Of a DNA stretch of 20,805 nucleotides, positions 7,687-14,913 are shown piece by piece. Both the position numbers and the translations under genes were made by a program. Source of the DNA: JABWBR01 sp036741235 (GTDB lineage: Bacteria; Bacteroidota; Bacteroidia; Chitinophagales; Saprospiraceae); contig DAINSQ010000087.1 in the NCBI GenBank assembly GCA_036741235.1, forward strand, positions 1-20,805, read 5' to 3'. The notes below the pieces were generated by a model. That model made no database searches. It was not told the origin of the DNA and worked only from the letters and a program-made list of their open reading frames with translations. Numbering within the stretch: the stretch's first letter is position 1; every line of letters starts with the position of its first letter.

Positions 7687-8379
7687 CTACTCAAAAATCG
7701 CTGCTGCTGTCGCAAAAGCCTCATCCCAGGAGGCTGTGATTTCAAGGTCTTGCCCGGTATAAGGATGGGTAAACCGGAGTCGGTGAGCATGCAACAATAA
7801 GCGGTGGATGCCCAGTGTTTCACTGAAATACTTATTATGATGCAAATCGCCGTGTTTTTTATCGCCGATAATCGGGTGGCGGATATGCGAAAAATGCTTT
7901 CTGATTTGCCGCCAACGGCCGGTTTGCGGGCTGATGGCCACCAGTGAATATCGCGCCGTAGGGTAACGGCCCACTGCGACGGGCAACTCTACCTGTGCCA
8001 GCCGGCGATAAGTAGTCAGGGCTTCCTGTCCTGCCGCACCAGGGTAATCTACGATGGGGTGATCAATAACGCCCGTCTCATCGATAAACCCCCTTACAAT
8101 ACCGGTATATTCCTTCTCCACGGACTTTCCACGAAACAGCGCATTCAGTTCTGCTGCGCTTTCCGGGGATTTGGCAAAGAGCAAGACCCCTGAGGTGCCT
8201 CTGTCGAGCCGGTGAATGGGATACACCCGCATACCCAGTTGATTGCGCAGCAGTTGCAACACAAACACCGTATCCTCGCTGATGCCCGTGCGGTGCACCA
8301 GAATGCCGCTGGGTTTGTTGACGGCTACCAGCCAGTCGTCTTCCAACAGGATTTCGAAAGTTGTGGGGTAGTGGGTCAT
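7687..8379 (-). CDS. truC: tRNA pseudouridine(65) synthase TruC
   Basis: A 230-residue RluA-family pseudouridine synthase. The catalytic motif HRLDRGTSGVLL places the nucleophile at D59. TruC-like features include the start DDWLVAVNKPSGILVHR, the LPVAVGRYPTARYSLV segment, the HPIIGDKKHGDLHHNKYF block and the RLLLHAHRLRFTHPYTG tail. All of these closely resemble E. coli TruC, which isomerises U65 in tRNA-Ile and tRNA-Asp. It would act in the cytoplasm. The frame can be extended to TTG 8397, but ATG 8379 sits directly before the conserved start and just downstream of a -7 promoter box, so it is preferred. It is monocistronic here, diverging from the decarboxylase gene. Confidence 0.9.
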   Translation of the reverse strand: MTHYPTTFEILLEDDWLVAVNKPSGILVHRTGISEDTVFVLQLLRNQLGMRVYPIHRLDRGTSGVLLFAKSPESAAELNALFRGKSVEKEYTGIVRGFIDETGVIDHPIVDYPGAAGQEALTTYRRLAQVELPVAVGRYPTARYSLVAISPQTGRWRQIRKHFSHIRHPIIGDKKHGDLHHNKYFSETLGIHRLLLHAHRLRFTHPYTGQDLEITASWDEAFATAAAIFE

Positions 8380-8394
8380 GGGGGTAAAGGTATA

Positions 8395-8402
8395 CAAAGA
8401 TA
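8395..8402 (-). promoter_or_regulatory. Candidate -7 promoter box for truC
   Basis: The minus strand reads TATCTTTG at 8402..8395, an exact TAnnTTTG match. Transcription would begin near 8388, giving a very short leader before ATG 8379. No good -33 TTTG is found at the usual spacing, so this is a moderate call. It rules against the TTG start at 8397, which lies inside the box. Confidence 0.45.
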
Positions 8403-8501
8403 TTAGGGATTTACAGGATAGTGTTCGTTACCAACTACGAATATGCTGGTTATTCGCTCCTCATCAACAATAGTCTGAATGCAGCAAAATACAAATACAT
8501 C

Positions 8502-8509
8502 TATCTTTG
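8502..8509 (+). promoter_or_regulatory. Candidate -7 promoter box for the PLP decarboxylase
   Basis: TATCTTTG at 8502-8509 matches TAnnTTTG exactly and lies 24 bp before ATG 8533. If used, transcription begins near 8516 and the upstream in-frame ATG at 8479 cannot be the start. There is no clear -33 TTG, so confidence is limited. Confidence 0.4.
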
Positions 8510-8532
8510 CCTTTCAACCACTCCACGACGCT

Positions 8533-9999
8533 ATGCTCGACTACCACCGCATTCTGCAAAACGAAGAAAGCCTCGATCCGCTTGACTGGGATGATATGCG
8601 CCGCCTGGGCCATCAGATGATTGACGATATGATGGATTACCTTCAGCATGTGGGCGAAAGGCCGGTGTGGCGCCCTACTCCGGCATCGACTAAAAATGCG
8701 TTAAATGTTCCGTTGCCTGATCATCCGGAAGCGCCAGGGGAAGTGTATGAGGAGTTTAAAACCCATATTTTGCCTTATCCCAAGGGCAATATCCACCCCC
8801 GCTTTTGGTCGTGGGTGCAGGGTGGCGGCACGCCTTTTGCGATGCTGGCCGAGATGCTCGCCGCCGGCATGAACCCCAATGTGGCCATTGGCGATCATGC
8901 CGCGATGTATGTGGAACAGCAAGTGCTCGACTGGTGCAAAGCTATGTTGCAATACCCGGCTGATGCGAGCGGCATATTGGTGAGCGGTGGCACCCTGGCC
9001 AATTTTACAGCGATTATTGTGGCGCGCAATGCCTTTGATGACCGCATAAGAGCGGCCGGCCTGAAGGGCGTGCCCGCTCAATTGGTGTTGTATGCCTCTT
9101 CGGAAGCGCATGTCTGCATCCAGAAAGCCGCGGAGGTAATCGGATTGGGCAGCGAAGCGGTGAGGCAGGCGCCGGTAGGCGCCGATTTTCGGATGGACGT
9201 AACCGCTTTGCGGAGCATGATCGCCTCCGACCGGGAGGCAGGGCTGGCGCCATTTTGCGTAGTCGGCAATGCAGGCACGGTTAATACCGGCGCTATCGAC
9301 CCATTGGCAGATATACTTGCAGTCTGCCGGCAGGAACAACTCTGGTTCCACGTTGACGGCGCTTTTGGCGCCCTGGCCAAACTCGTACCCGAATACCGGC
9401 AGGCCCTGGCGCCCATCGAGCAGGCCGACAGCGTTGCCTTCGACCTGCATAAATGGATTTGTATGCCTTACGAAGTAGGCTGCGTATTGATAAAAGATGC
9501 CGAACTGCACCGCAAGGCTTTTGCCGCTCAGCCCAACTATCTGCTCAGTCATGAGCGCGGACTCGCTGCCGGGCCCGACCCATTTGGCAATTATGGCATG
9601 GAATTGTCGAGGGGCTTCAAAGCCCTGAAAGTTTGGATGTCTCTGAAAGAACACGGCGCCGGCAAATTCGCCCGTATCGTGCGCCAGAATATCGCCCAGG
9701 CATACTATCTGGCTGAATTAATCGAACAAGAACCCAAACTGGAGTTGATGGCCCCCGTGTCTATGAATATTGTGTGCTTTCGCTACAATCCTGGCGGACT
9801 TTCATCTGAACAACTCAACTTTGTCAATAAAGAAATTCTGATGCAACTCCAGGAACGCGGCTTGGCGGCGCCCTCTTATTCCCTGATCAACGGCCATTAT
9901 GTTATCCGGGTAGCTAATGTCAATCACCGCAGCATGAAACCTGATTTTGAAGCGCTTGTAAAAGATATTCTGCAGTTGGGAAATGATTACGAAATTTAG
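8533..9999 (+). CDS. PLP-dependent decarboxylase (aromatic-L-amino-acid decarboxylase family)
   Basis: A fold-type I, group II PLP decarboxylase of 488 residues. Visible hallmarks are the SEAHVCIQKAAEV segment with H193, expected to stack on the cofactor ring, HVDGAFGA with D275 for the pyridine nitrogen, and DLHKWICMPYEVGC with the Schiff-base lysine K307. The early HPRFWSWVQGGGTPFAMLAEML stretch is the typical substrate-pocket and dimer region of this family. Relatives decarboxylate DOPA, tryptophan, tyrosine or glutamate/aspartate, and the sequence does not settle which. Biogenic amine production is a family-level guess. The frame is open to ATG 8479, but a -7 box lies at 8502-8509 and similarity begins after M8533. 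The stop codon overlaps the candidate metal-regulator palindrome of the next gene. Confidence 0.9.
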   Translation: MLDYHRILQNEESLDPLDWDDMRRLGHQMIDDMMDYLQHVGERPVWRPTPASTKNALNVPLPDHPEAPGEVYEEFKTHILPYPKGNIHPRFWSWVQGGGTPFAMLAEMLAAGMNPNVAIGDHAAMYVEQQVLDWCKAMLQYPADASGILVSGGTLANFTAIIVARNAFDDRIRAAGLKGVPAQLVLYASSEAHVCIQKAAEVIGLGSEAVRQAPVGADFRMDVTALRSMIASDREAGLAPFCVVGNAGTVNTGAIDPLADILAVCRQEQLWFHVDGAFGALAKLVPEYRQALAPIEQADSVAFDLHKWICMPYEVGCVLIKDAELHRKAFAAQPNYLLSHERGLAAGPDPFGNYGMELSRGFKALKVWMSLKEHGAGKFARIVRQNIAQAYYLAELIEQEPKLELMAPVSMNIVCFRYNPGGLSSEQLNFVNKEILMQLQERGLAAPSYSLINGHYVIRVANVNHRSMKPDFEALVKDILQLGNDYEI

Positions 10000-10010
10000 A
10001 TTAATCTAAA
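9995..10010. promoter_or_regulatory. 16-bp perfect palindrome, candidate DtxR/MntR-type operator
   Basis: TTTAGATTAATCTAAA is identical to its reverse complement. It has the TTTAG...CTAAA frame typical of operators of the DtxR/IdeR/MntR family. It lies 30 bp before the -7 box of a permease gene that itself encodes a DtxR-like domain. It overlaps the stop codon of the decarboxylase gene (TAG 9997-9999). A second perfect palindrome, TTTTAATTAATTAAAA (10017-10032), follows but is plain A/T-rich sequence. Binding is inferred, not shown. Confidence 0.5.
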
Positions 10011-10039
10011 AATATATTTTAATTAATTAAAAATTTAAT

Positions 10040-10047
10040 TATATTTG
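10040..10047 (+). promoter_or_regulatory. -7 promoter box of the permease-regulator gene
   Basis: TATATTTG matches TAnnTTTG exactly and lies 23 bp upstream of ATG 10071, so transcription would begin around 10054. The region where a -33 element would sit is occupied by the A/T-rich palindrome 10017-10032, with no TTTG visible. A repressor or activator at either palindrome could therefore control initiation directly. Confidence 0.5.
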
Positions 10048-10070
10048 TATCCTGAAAAGATTAGCAGGTT

Positions 10071-11609
10071 ATGGATACCGTATTAAGCGTATTACAGCAG
10101 GAATGGGCTATCAGAGCCTTAATAGCCTCATCACTTGTAGGGTTGATGTGCGGCGTTTTGGGATGTTTCATCGTGCTGCGCAATATGTCGATGGTTGGCG
10201 ATGCCTTGTCGCACGCCATTTTACCTGGCGTCGTATTTGCCTTTATGATTGTGGGGTATAGCGCCATGGGATTTTTTGTGGGCGCAGTAATAGCGGGGCT
10301 GGTAGCTGCAGTGGCTATTACCTGGATACAACAGCAGGTAAAAACAAAAAGCGACGCGGCGGTGGGCATTGTATTCACCGCCATGTTTTCGATCGGCGTC
10401 ATGGGTATTTCCTGGATCAGCCGTAACGAAGGCGTACATCTCGACCTCAAAGACTTCTTGTTTGGCAATGTATTGGGCGTGGCTGACGCCGATCTGTACC
10501 TTACCGCCGGTATTACGGTATACGTTATTGCCAGTATTATCGTCTTGTACCGTTATTTGTTTGCCACCACTTTTCAGCCTGTGATTGCAGAAACGATGGG
10601 CATTTCTGTCAAGATGATTCATTACTTCCTGATGTTGCTGTTGTCTTTTGCCGTAGTAGCGGCACTGCAAACGGTGGGCGTTATTCTGGTTGTCGCCATG
10701 TTAATAACGCCGGCTTCCACGGCGCTTCTTTTGTCAAACCGGCTGCAGAGCGTATTGCTCATTGCCGCGGGAGTAGGGCTGGCCTCGGCAGTAATCGGCC
10801 TGCTGGCGGCCATAATATTCGAGACAACGCCGGGGCCTGCTATGGCGGTTGTAGCTACGTTGTGTTATTTGCTTGCGGTAGGGTTTGCTCCCGAGAAGGG
10901 CTTATTATTCCGCTATTGGCGAAAGCTCAGGTTGAAACGTCGTATTGAGATCGAAGATTTGCTCAAACAAGCTTTTCACTTACAACAAGATAACAGATTA
11001 CAAGAAGAAAATCTGGCTCGCCAGCTGGGGTGGAACGCGCTTAAAATCAGGAGGAGGCTGGCCATTTTATCCGAGCGAAATTTATTCAACAAAGAAAAAA
11101 TGGAATTGACGGCTACGGGACTGACAGCCGCGCGCCGGCTTGTAAGGGCGCACCGGCTCTGGGAGACCTACCTTGCCGATCAGGTGGGACTCAGCGGCGA
11201 ACAAGTACACGACGAAGCCGAATATTTCGAACATTTATTGTCGGAAGAATTATTGGACGAAGTGGAAATTACCCTGGGTTATCCCCAACTCGATCCTCAC
11301 GGCGAACCCATTCCGGCAAAAAACGGGCAGCCCGATTTTTCGCTTGTCAGGCTTGAGCCCGGACAAAAAGCGCTTATCGCCGGTTCTCAAATCAGCGATC
11401 AAGCCACGGCATGGCTTTGGCAGTACAAATTGCTGCCGGGTGAAGAAGTGATATTGACCCAACAAACGGCCGAAAAAGTCGCCATCCAGGTGCGTGAAAA
11501 TACGATTGAGTTACCGGTACTGCTGGCCAGGCAGATTAACGTTGAGTTGCCGGTTGCTACTCCTCAAAAATCCCCGCCGACAGATACCGGTCGCCGCGAT
11601 CGCAAATAA
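10071..11609 (+). CDS. ABC-3 metal (Mn/Zn/Fe) permease fused to a DtxR/MntR-like regulator with FeoA-like tail
   Basis: A 512-residue fusion. Residues 1-280 are an ABC-3 permease (MntB/ZnuB type), all hydrophobic helices, with the family signature GDALSHAILPGVVFAF at 43-58. Residues 290-355 form a winged helix resembling the DtxR N-terminal domain. Residues 356-415 match the DtxR dimerisation/metal domain, with H361, E365, H380, E384, E387 and H388 at the ligand positions. The DtxR Cys102 position is Glu384, as in manganese-sensing MntR. Residues 423-495 look like a FeoA/SH3 domain. At the N-terminal site D296 is kept, but the expected second acid is K299. Permeases joined to such domains are known in Bacteroidota and Planctomycetes. 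No ATPase or binding-protein gene adjoins. The 3' end overlaps cysM by 53 bp. Confidence 0.9.
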   Translation: MDTVLSVLQQEWAIRALIASSLVGLMCGVLGCFIVLRNMSMVGDALSHAILPGVVFAFMIVGYSAMGFFVGAVIAGLVAAVAITWIQQQVKTKSDAAVGIVFTAMFSIGVMGISWISRNEGVHLDLKDFLFGNVLGVADADLYLTAGITVYVIASIIVLYRYLFATTFQPVIAETMGISVKMIHYFLMLLLSFAVVAALQTVGVILVVAMLITPASTALLLSNRLQSVLLIAAGVGLASAVIGLLAAIIFETTPGPAMAVVATLCYLLAVGFAPEKGLLFRYWRKLRLKRRIEIEDLLKQAFHLQQDNRLQEENLARQLGWNALKIRRRLAILSERNLFNKEKMELTATGLTAARRLVRAHRLWETYLADQVGLSGEQVHDEAEYFEHLLSEELLDEVEITLGYPQLDPHGEPIPAKNGQPDFSLVRLEPGQKALIAGSQISDQATAWLWQYKLLPGEEVILTQQTAEKVAIQVRENTIELPVLLARQINVELPVATPQKSPPTDTGRRDRK

Positions 11610-12444
11610 TACAAACGATAAGCCCTTCATCTAATTCCTGTGCCAGCTTCGCTGCGGCGGCCACGGCGCCTCCGCTGCTCATGCCGGCAAAAACGGCGTC
11701 TTCTTTGGCCAGGCGGCGCATCATGGCAGTAGCTTCAACTTGCGACACATCGATGACGCGATCAACGCGTTGGGGGTCAAAGATTTTGGGCAAAAACTCG
11801 GGCGACCAACGCCGGATGCCCGGAATACTGGAGCCATCGGTAGGTTGTACTCCGACAATTTGTACTGCCGGGTTTTGTTCCTTGAGGTAACGCGAAACGC
11901 CCATGATAGTGCCGGTGGTGCCCATTGACGATACGAAATGCGTTACCTTCCCAGCTGTATCGCGCCAAATTTCGGGCCCGGTAGTGCGATAGTGCATGCC
12001 CCAGTTGTCGGCATTGGCAAATTGGTTGAGCATGAAATAGCCGCCTTGGGCCACTAATTCGTCGGCATACTCGCGTGAATACTCGATACCGCCGGCAGCG
12101 GCCGGTGTGAGAATCACCTCTGCACCGTAGGCCCGCATCGTTTGTACGCGTTCCAGCGTCGAATTATCCGGCATGATCAGTGTAATATTCAGGCCGAACA
12201 TCCGAGCTATCATGGCCAGCGCAATACCGGTATTACCACTGGTAGCTTCAATTAGTTTCATGCCCGGCTGGATTTCTCCGCGATCAAGGGCGCCTTTGAT
12301 CATGCCATAGGCGGCTCTGTCTTTTACGCTGCCGCCGGGGTTATTGCCTTCTAATTTTCCAAATACCTGTACACCGGGTTTTTGGATCACCTGCCGGATT
12401 TCAACCAGCGGCGTATTGCCCACGAGATCTAGAATAGTGGCCAT
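11557..12444 (-). CDS. cysM: Cysteine synthase B (O-acetylserine sulfhydrylase)
   Basis: A 295-residue fold-type II PLP enzyme that makes cysteine from O-acetylserine and sulfide (CysM can also use thiosulfate). K41 in the PGGSVKDRAA motif forms the Schiff base. The substrate loop EATSGNTGIALA (66-77) and the phosphate-binding GTTGT segment are intact, and the serine facing the pyridine nitrogen lies in the late FAGMSSGGA region. The MPDNSTLERVQTMRAYGAEVILTP stretch and the short length favour CysM over CysK. Its start codon overlaps the stop of the serine acetyltransferase gene by 1 bp (TGATG), which makes a two-gene operon with the preceding step. The final 53 bp lie under the antisense end of the metal permease gene. 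Confidence 0.93.
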   Translation of the reverse strand: MATILDLVGNTPLVEIRQVIQKPGVQVFGKLEGNNPGGSVKDRAAYGMIKGALDRGEIQPGMKLIEATSGNTGIALAMIARMFGLNITLIMPDNSTLERVQTMRAYGAEVILTPAAAGGIEYSREYADELVAQGGYFMLNQFANADNWGMHYRTTGPEIWRDTAGKVTHFVSSMGTTGTIMGVSRYLKEQNPAVQIVGVQPTDGSSIPGIRRWSPEFLPKIFDPQRVDRVIDVSQVEATAMMRRLAKEDAVFAGMSSGGAVAAAAKLAQELDEGLIVCIICDRGDRYLSAGIFEE

Positions 12445-13247
12445 CAGAGCGAAGTTGTTTTTATGTCTTCCTGTTGATAATATAAACGCGAATTGGGGGG
12501 CAGACTGCTGGTAATCCAGGTGTTGCCGCCTACAATACTGTTGCGACCTATGACAGTATCCCCCCCCAGTATAGTAGCCCCCGAATATATCACCACCCCA
12601 TCTTCAATAGTAGGGTGGCGTTTGGTTTGGGCCATTTCCTTTTTAACGCTTAGGGCGCCGAGCGTCACTCCCTGGTATATCTTTACCCCATTGCCGATAA
12701 TCACTGTTTCGCCGATTACCACACCGGTGCCGTGGTCGATGCAAAATCGCTCGCCAATACTGGCCCCGGGGTGAATATCGATGCCGGTGAGCCCGTGGGC
12801 ATGTTCGGTAAGAATGCGGGGGATAAGCGGGACTTTAAGCGCATAAAACTCGTGCGCCAGCCGGTATACGGCAATAGCAAAAAAGCCGGGATAGGTTCTG
12901 ATAACCTCCGTTAAACTCACGGCGGCTGGGTCGCCGTCGAGGATAGCCTGGGCATCTTTGAGCAACAGGCTGTGCACCTCGGGCAGCCGGTCCTGGAAAG
13001 CTTGTTCAATGACTTCCGCCGGCGCCGGCAATTGGGATTGCATCGTTTCAAGGATGTGAAACAACTCCAGCCGTACGCTTTGGTATTGTTGCTCAAACTC
13101 TCTTTTATTGCGATAACGCTGATCGGCCAACTCCGGGAAGAGTAGCTTGAGCAAGCCGTTTAACCAGTTACATACAATCTTCGGGGAGGGGATTTGCCCT
13201 GCCGATTTATGGGATTGAAACAATCTATCTATAAATAGCTCTTCCAT
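12444..13247 (-). CDS. cysE: Serine O-acetyltransferase
   Basis: A 267-residue serine acetyltransferase, which transfers acetyl from acetyl-CoA to L-serine in the first committed step of cysteine synthesis. The N-terminal half is helical. From about 155 a left-handed beta-helix of hexapeptide repeats begins (GIDIHPGASIGERFCIDHGT, VVIGETVIIGNGVKIYQGVTLGA). D157 and H172 lie 15 residues apart, as do the catalytic D143 and H158 of E. coli CysE. The extended N-terminus is usual for Bacteroidota and cyanobacterial-like members. The C-terminus ends DIKTTSL and lacks the terminal isoleucine by which CysE normally docks into CysK, which fits a partner of the CysM type. It is followed directly by cysM, so product and consumer are co-made. 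Confidence 0.92.
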   Translation of the reverse strand: MEELFIDRLFQSHKSAGQIPSPKIVCNWLNGLLKLLFPELADQRYRNKREFEQQYQSVRLELFHILETMQSQLPAPAEVIEQAFQDRLPEVHSLLLKDAQAILDGDPAAVSLTEVIRTYPGFFAIAVYRLAHEFYALKVPLIPRILTEHAHGLTGIDIHPGASIGERFCIDHGTGVVIGETVIIGNGVKIYQGVTLGALSVKKEMAQTKRHPTIEDGVVIYSGATILGGDTVIGRNSIVGGNTWITSSLPPNSRLYYQQEDIKTTSL

Positions 13248-13383
13248 CTTGTGCGCTTATAAAGTTCGGTGTTTTTCAAATTAAACGCAAGGATTTTCAG
13301 GATGTTTGGCTCGGATGAACACAAATTGCAAATAGTTGTTCTATCCTATTTGAAAGTAATACTACCAAATTAAAATCAAGTTC

Positions 13384-14913
13384 ATGCAACCAACAACGTC
13401 ACCACTGGAAAAAACAACGGGGTTGAGCCCCAAAACGACAACAGTCACCATCGCAAAAGGCGACGGTATCGGCGGAGAAATCATGGATGCCACACTGGCT
13501 ATTCTGAAAGCTGCCGGCGCCGAGTTATCCTATGAAGAAATTCAAATTGGCGAAGCCGTTTACCGGCAGGGTTTTTCCTCGGGCATCACTACCGACGCCT
13601 GGGATATTTTGCGCCGCAACAAAGTGTTGCTTAAAGCCCCCATCACAACACCGCAAGGCGGCGGTTACAAAAGCCTGAACGTAACCCTTCGCAAAACGCT
13701 GGGTTTGTTTGCCAATGTGCGCCCTTGTCAGGCACTCACGCCTTTTGTTGAAAGTCATTTTTCGAATATGGACCTGGTCATTATTCGCGAAAACGAAGAA
13801 GATCTCTATGCAGGTATAGAACATCAGCAAACGGGGGAAGTAGTGCAATGCCTTAAAGTTATTAGCCGCCCCGGCTGTGAACGCGTGATACGCTACGCCT
13901 TTGAATATGCCAAAGCATACGGCAGGAAAAAGGTCACCTGCATGACAAAAGACAACATCATGAAGCTCACCGACGGCCTGTTTCACCGCGTTTTTGATGA
14001 AATAGCCGCCGAATATCCCGATATTGAAACCAACCATTTTATTATTGACATCGGCTCGGCCTGGCTGGCCGACCGCCCTGAGCAATTCGATGTGATCGTA
14101 ACGCTCAATTTGTACGGCGACATCATCTCCGACATAGCAGCGCAGGTTTGCGGGTCGGTAGGGCTTTGCGGTTCGGCCAATATTGGCGGCGATTTTGCCA
14201 TGTTTGAGGCGATACATGGCTCTGCCCCCGATATTGCAGGTAAAGATATTGCCAACCCCAGCGGACTTCTGCAGGCAGCCTGTATGATGCTGGTGCACGT
14301 AGGGCAGCCCAAAATTGCAGAAAAAATTGCCAACGCCTGGCTCAAAACACTTGAAGACGGTATCCACACCGGCGATATTTACAGCGAAACTTACACTCGC
14401 CAGCGAGTAGGCACCAAAGCTTTCGCCGAGGCAGTCATCAGTCGCCTGGGCCAAACACCGGTACAGTTCAAACCCGTTTCTTTCAGCGAATCTACCAAAC
14501 CCATTGAAGTACAATTGAAACCCGCCCTGCCGGCTAATAAAAAACTGGTAGGCGTAGATGTATTCCTGCACTGGGATGCGCACCAGCGCAATCCAGAAGT
14601 ACTTGGGCATGGTCTCGAAGCTATTGAAGGAACCGGCTTTCAGCTCAAAATGATCACCAACCGCGGCGTTAAAGTTTATCCCGAAGGATTACCCGAAACG
14701 TTCTGCACCGACCACTGGCGCTGCCGGTTTGTATCCAGTACCTCAACGATGACTGCCGATCACAATGCTATGCTGGAATCCAACGAGGTGTCTTTGCAAC
14801 AAGTAATTGGCTTGTTAAATCAGTTGGAACAACACGGTTTCGAATTTATCAAAACCGAACATCTCTACGAAATCAACGGCCAACGCGCTTATTCGCTGGG
14901 GCAAGGGGAGTGA
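13384..14913 (+). CDS. icd: Isocitrate dehydrogenase, Thermus/Rickettsia type, probably NAD-dependent
   Basis: A 509-residue decarboxylating dehydrogenase. Isocitrate specificity is suggested by S97 and N99 in KSLNVTLRKTLGLFANVRP, with R103, R113 and R135, and the REN-EDLYAGIEH block with Y142. Metal-binding aspartates lie around D245/D249. Residues 370-509 form the extra C-terminal domain seen in Thermus thermophilus and Rickettsia enzymes. In the cofactor loop GSAPDIAGKDIANPSG, D283 and I284 replace the Lys-Tyr pair that binds the NADP 2'-phosphate in the E. coli enzyme, which predicts NAD use. It acts in the TCA cycle, converting isocitrate to 2-oxoglutarate. It diverges from the cysE-cysM operon across 136 bp. 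Isopropylmalate dehydrogenase is the main alternative and is less likely. Confidence 0.9.
   Translation: MQPTTSPLEKTTGLSPKTTTVTIAKGDGIGGEIMDATLAILKAAGAELSYEEIQIGEAVYRQGFSSGITTDAWDILRRNKVLLKAPITTPQGGGYKSLNVTLRKTLGLFANVRPCQALTPFVESHFSNMDLVIIRENEEDLYAGIEHQQTGEVVQCLKVISRPGCERVIRYAFEYAKAYGRKKVTCMTKDNIMKLTDGLFHRVFDEIAAEYPDIETNHFIIDIGSAWLADRPEQFDVIVTLNLYGDIISDIAAQVCGSVGLCGSANIGGDFAMFEAIHGSAPDIAGKDIANPSGLLQAACMMLVHVGQPKIAEKIANAWLKTLEDGIHTGDIYSETYTRQRVGTKAFAEAVISRLGQTPVQFKPVSFSESTKPIEVQLKPALPANKKLVGVDVFLHWDAHQRNPEVLGHGLEAIEGTGFQLKMITNRGVKVYPEGLPETFCTDHWRCRFVSSTSTMTADHNAMLESNEVSLQQVIGLLNQLEQHGFEFIKTEHLYEINGQRAYSLGQGE

Noticed and set aside
8701..9654. 317-codon open frame antisense to the decarboxylase
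   Set aside because: It is a shadow of the conserved PLP enzyme, with no signal, domain or promoter of its own.
10017..10032. Second perfect palindrome as an independent operator
   Set aside because: It is composed only of A and T in a strongly A/T-rich promoter region, so the symmetry may be chance. It is mentioned only alongside the more specific upstream palindrome.
13525..14610. 361-codon open frame antisense to icd
   Set aside because: It lies wholly within a well-supported gene, has no recognisable motif, and is explained by the codon bias of the sense strand.
13384..14913. 3-isopropylmalate or homoisocitrate dehydrogenase as the identity of this gene
   Set aside because: The S-L-N-V-x-L-R substrate segment and the long C-terminal extra domain fit Thermus/Rickettsia-type isocitrate dehydrogenase. 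No leucine or lysine pathway genes adjoin.
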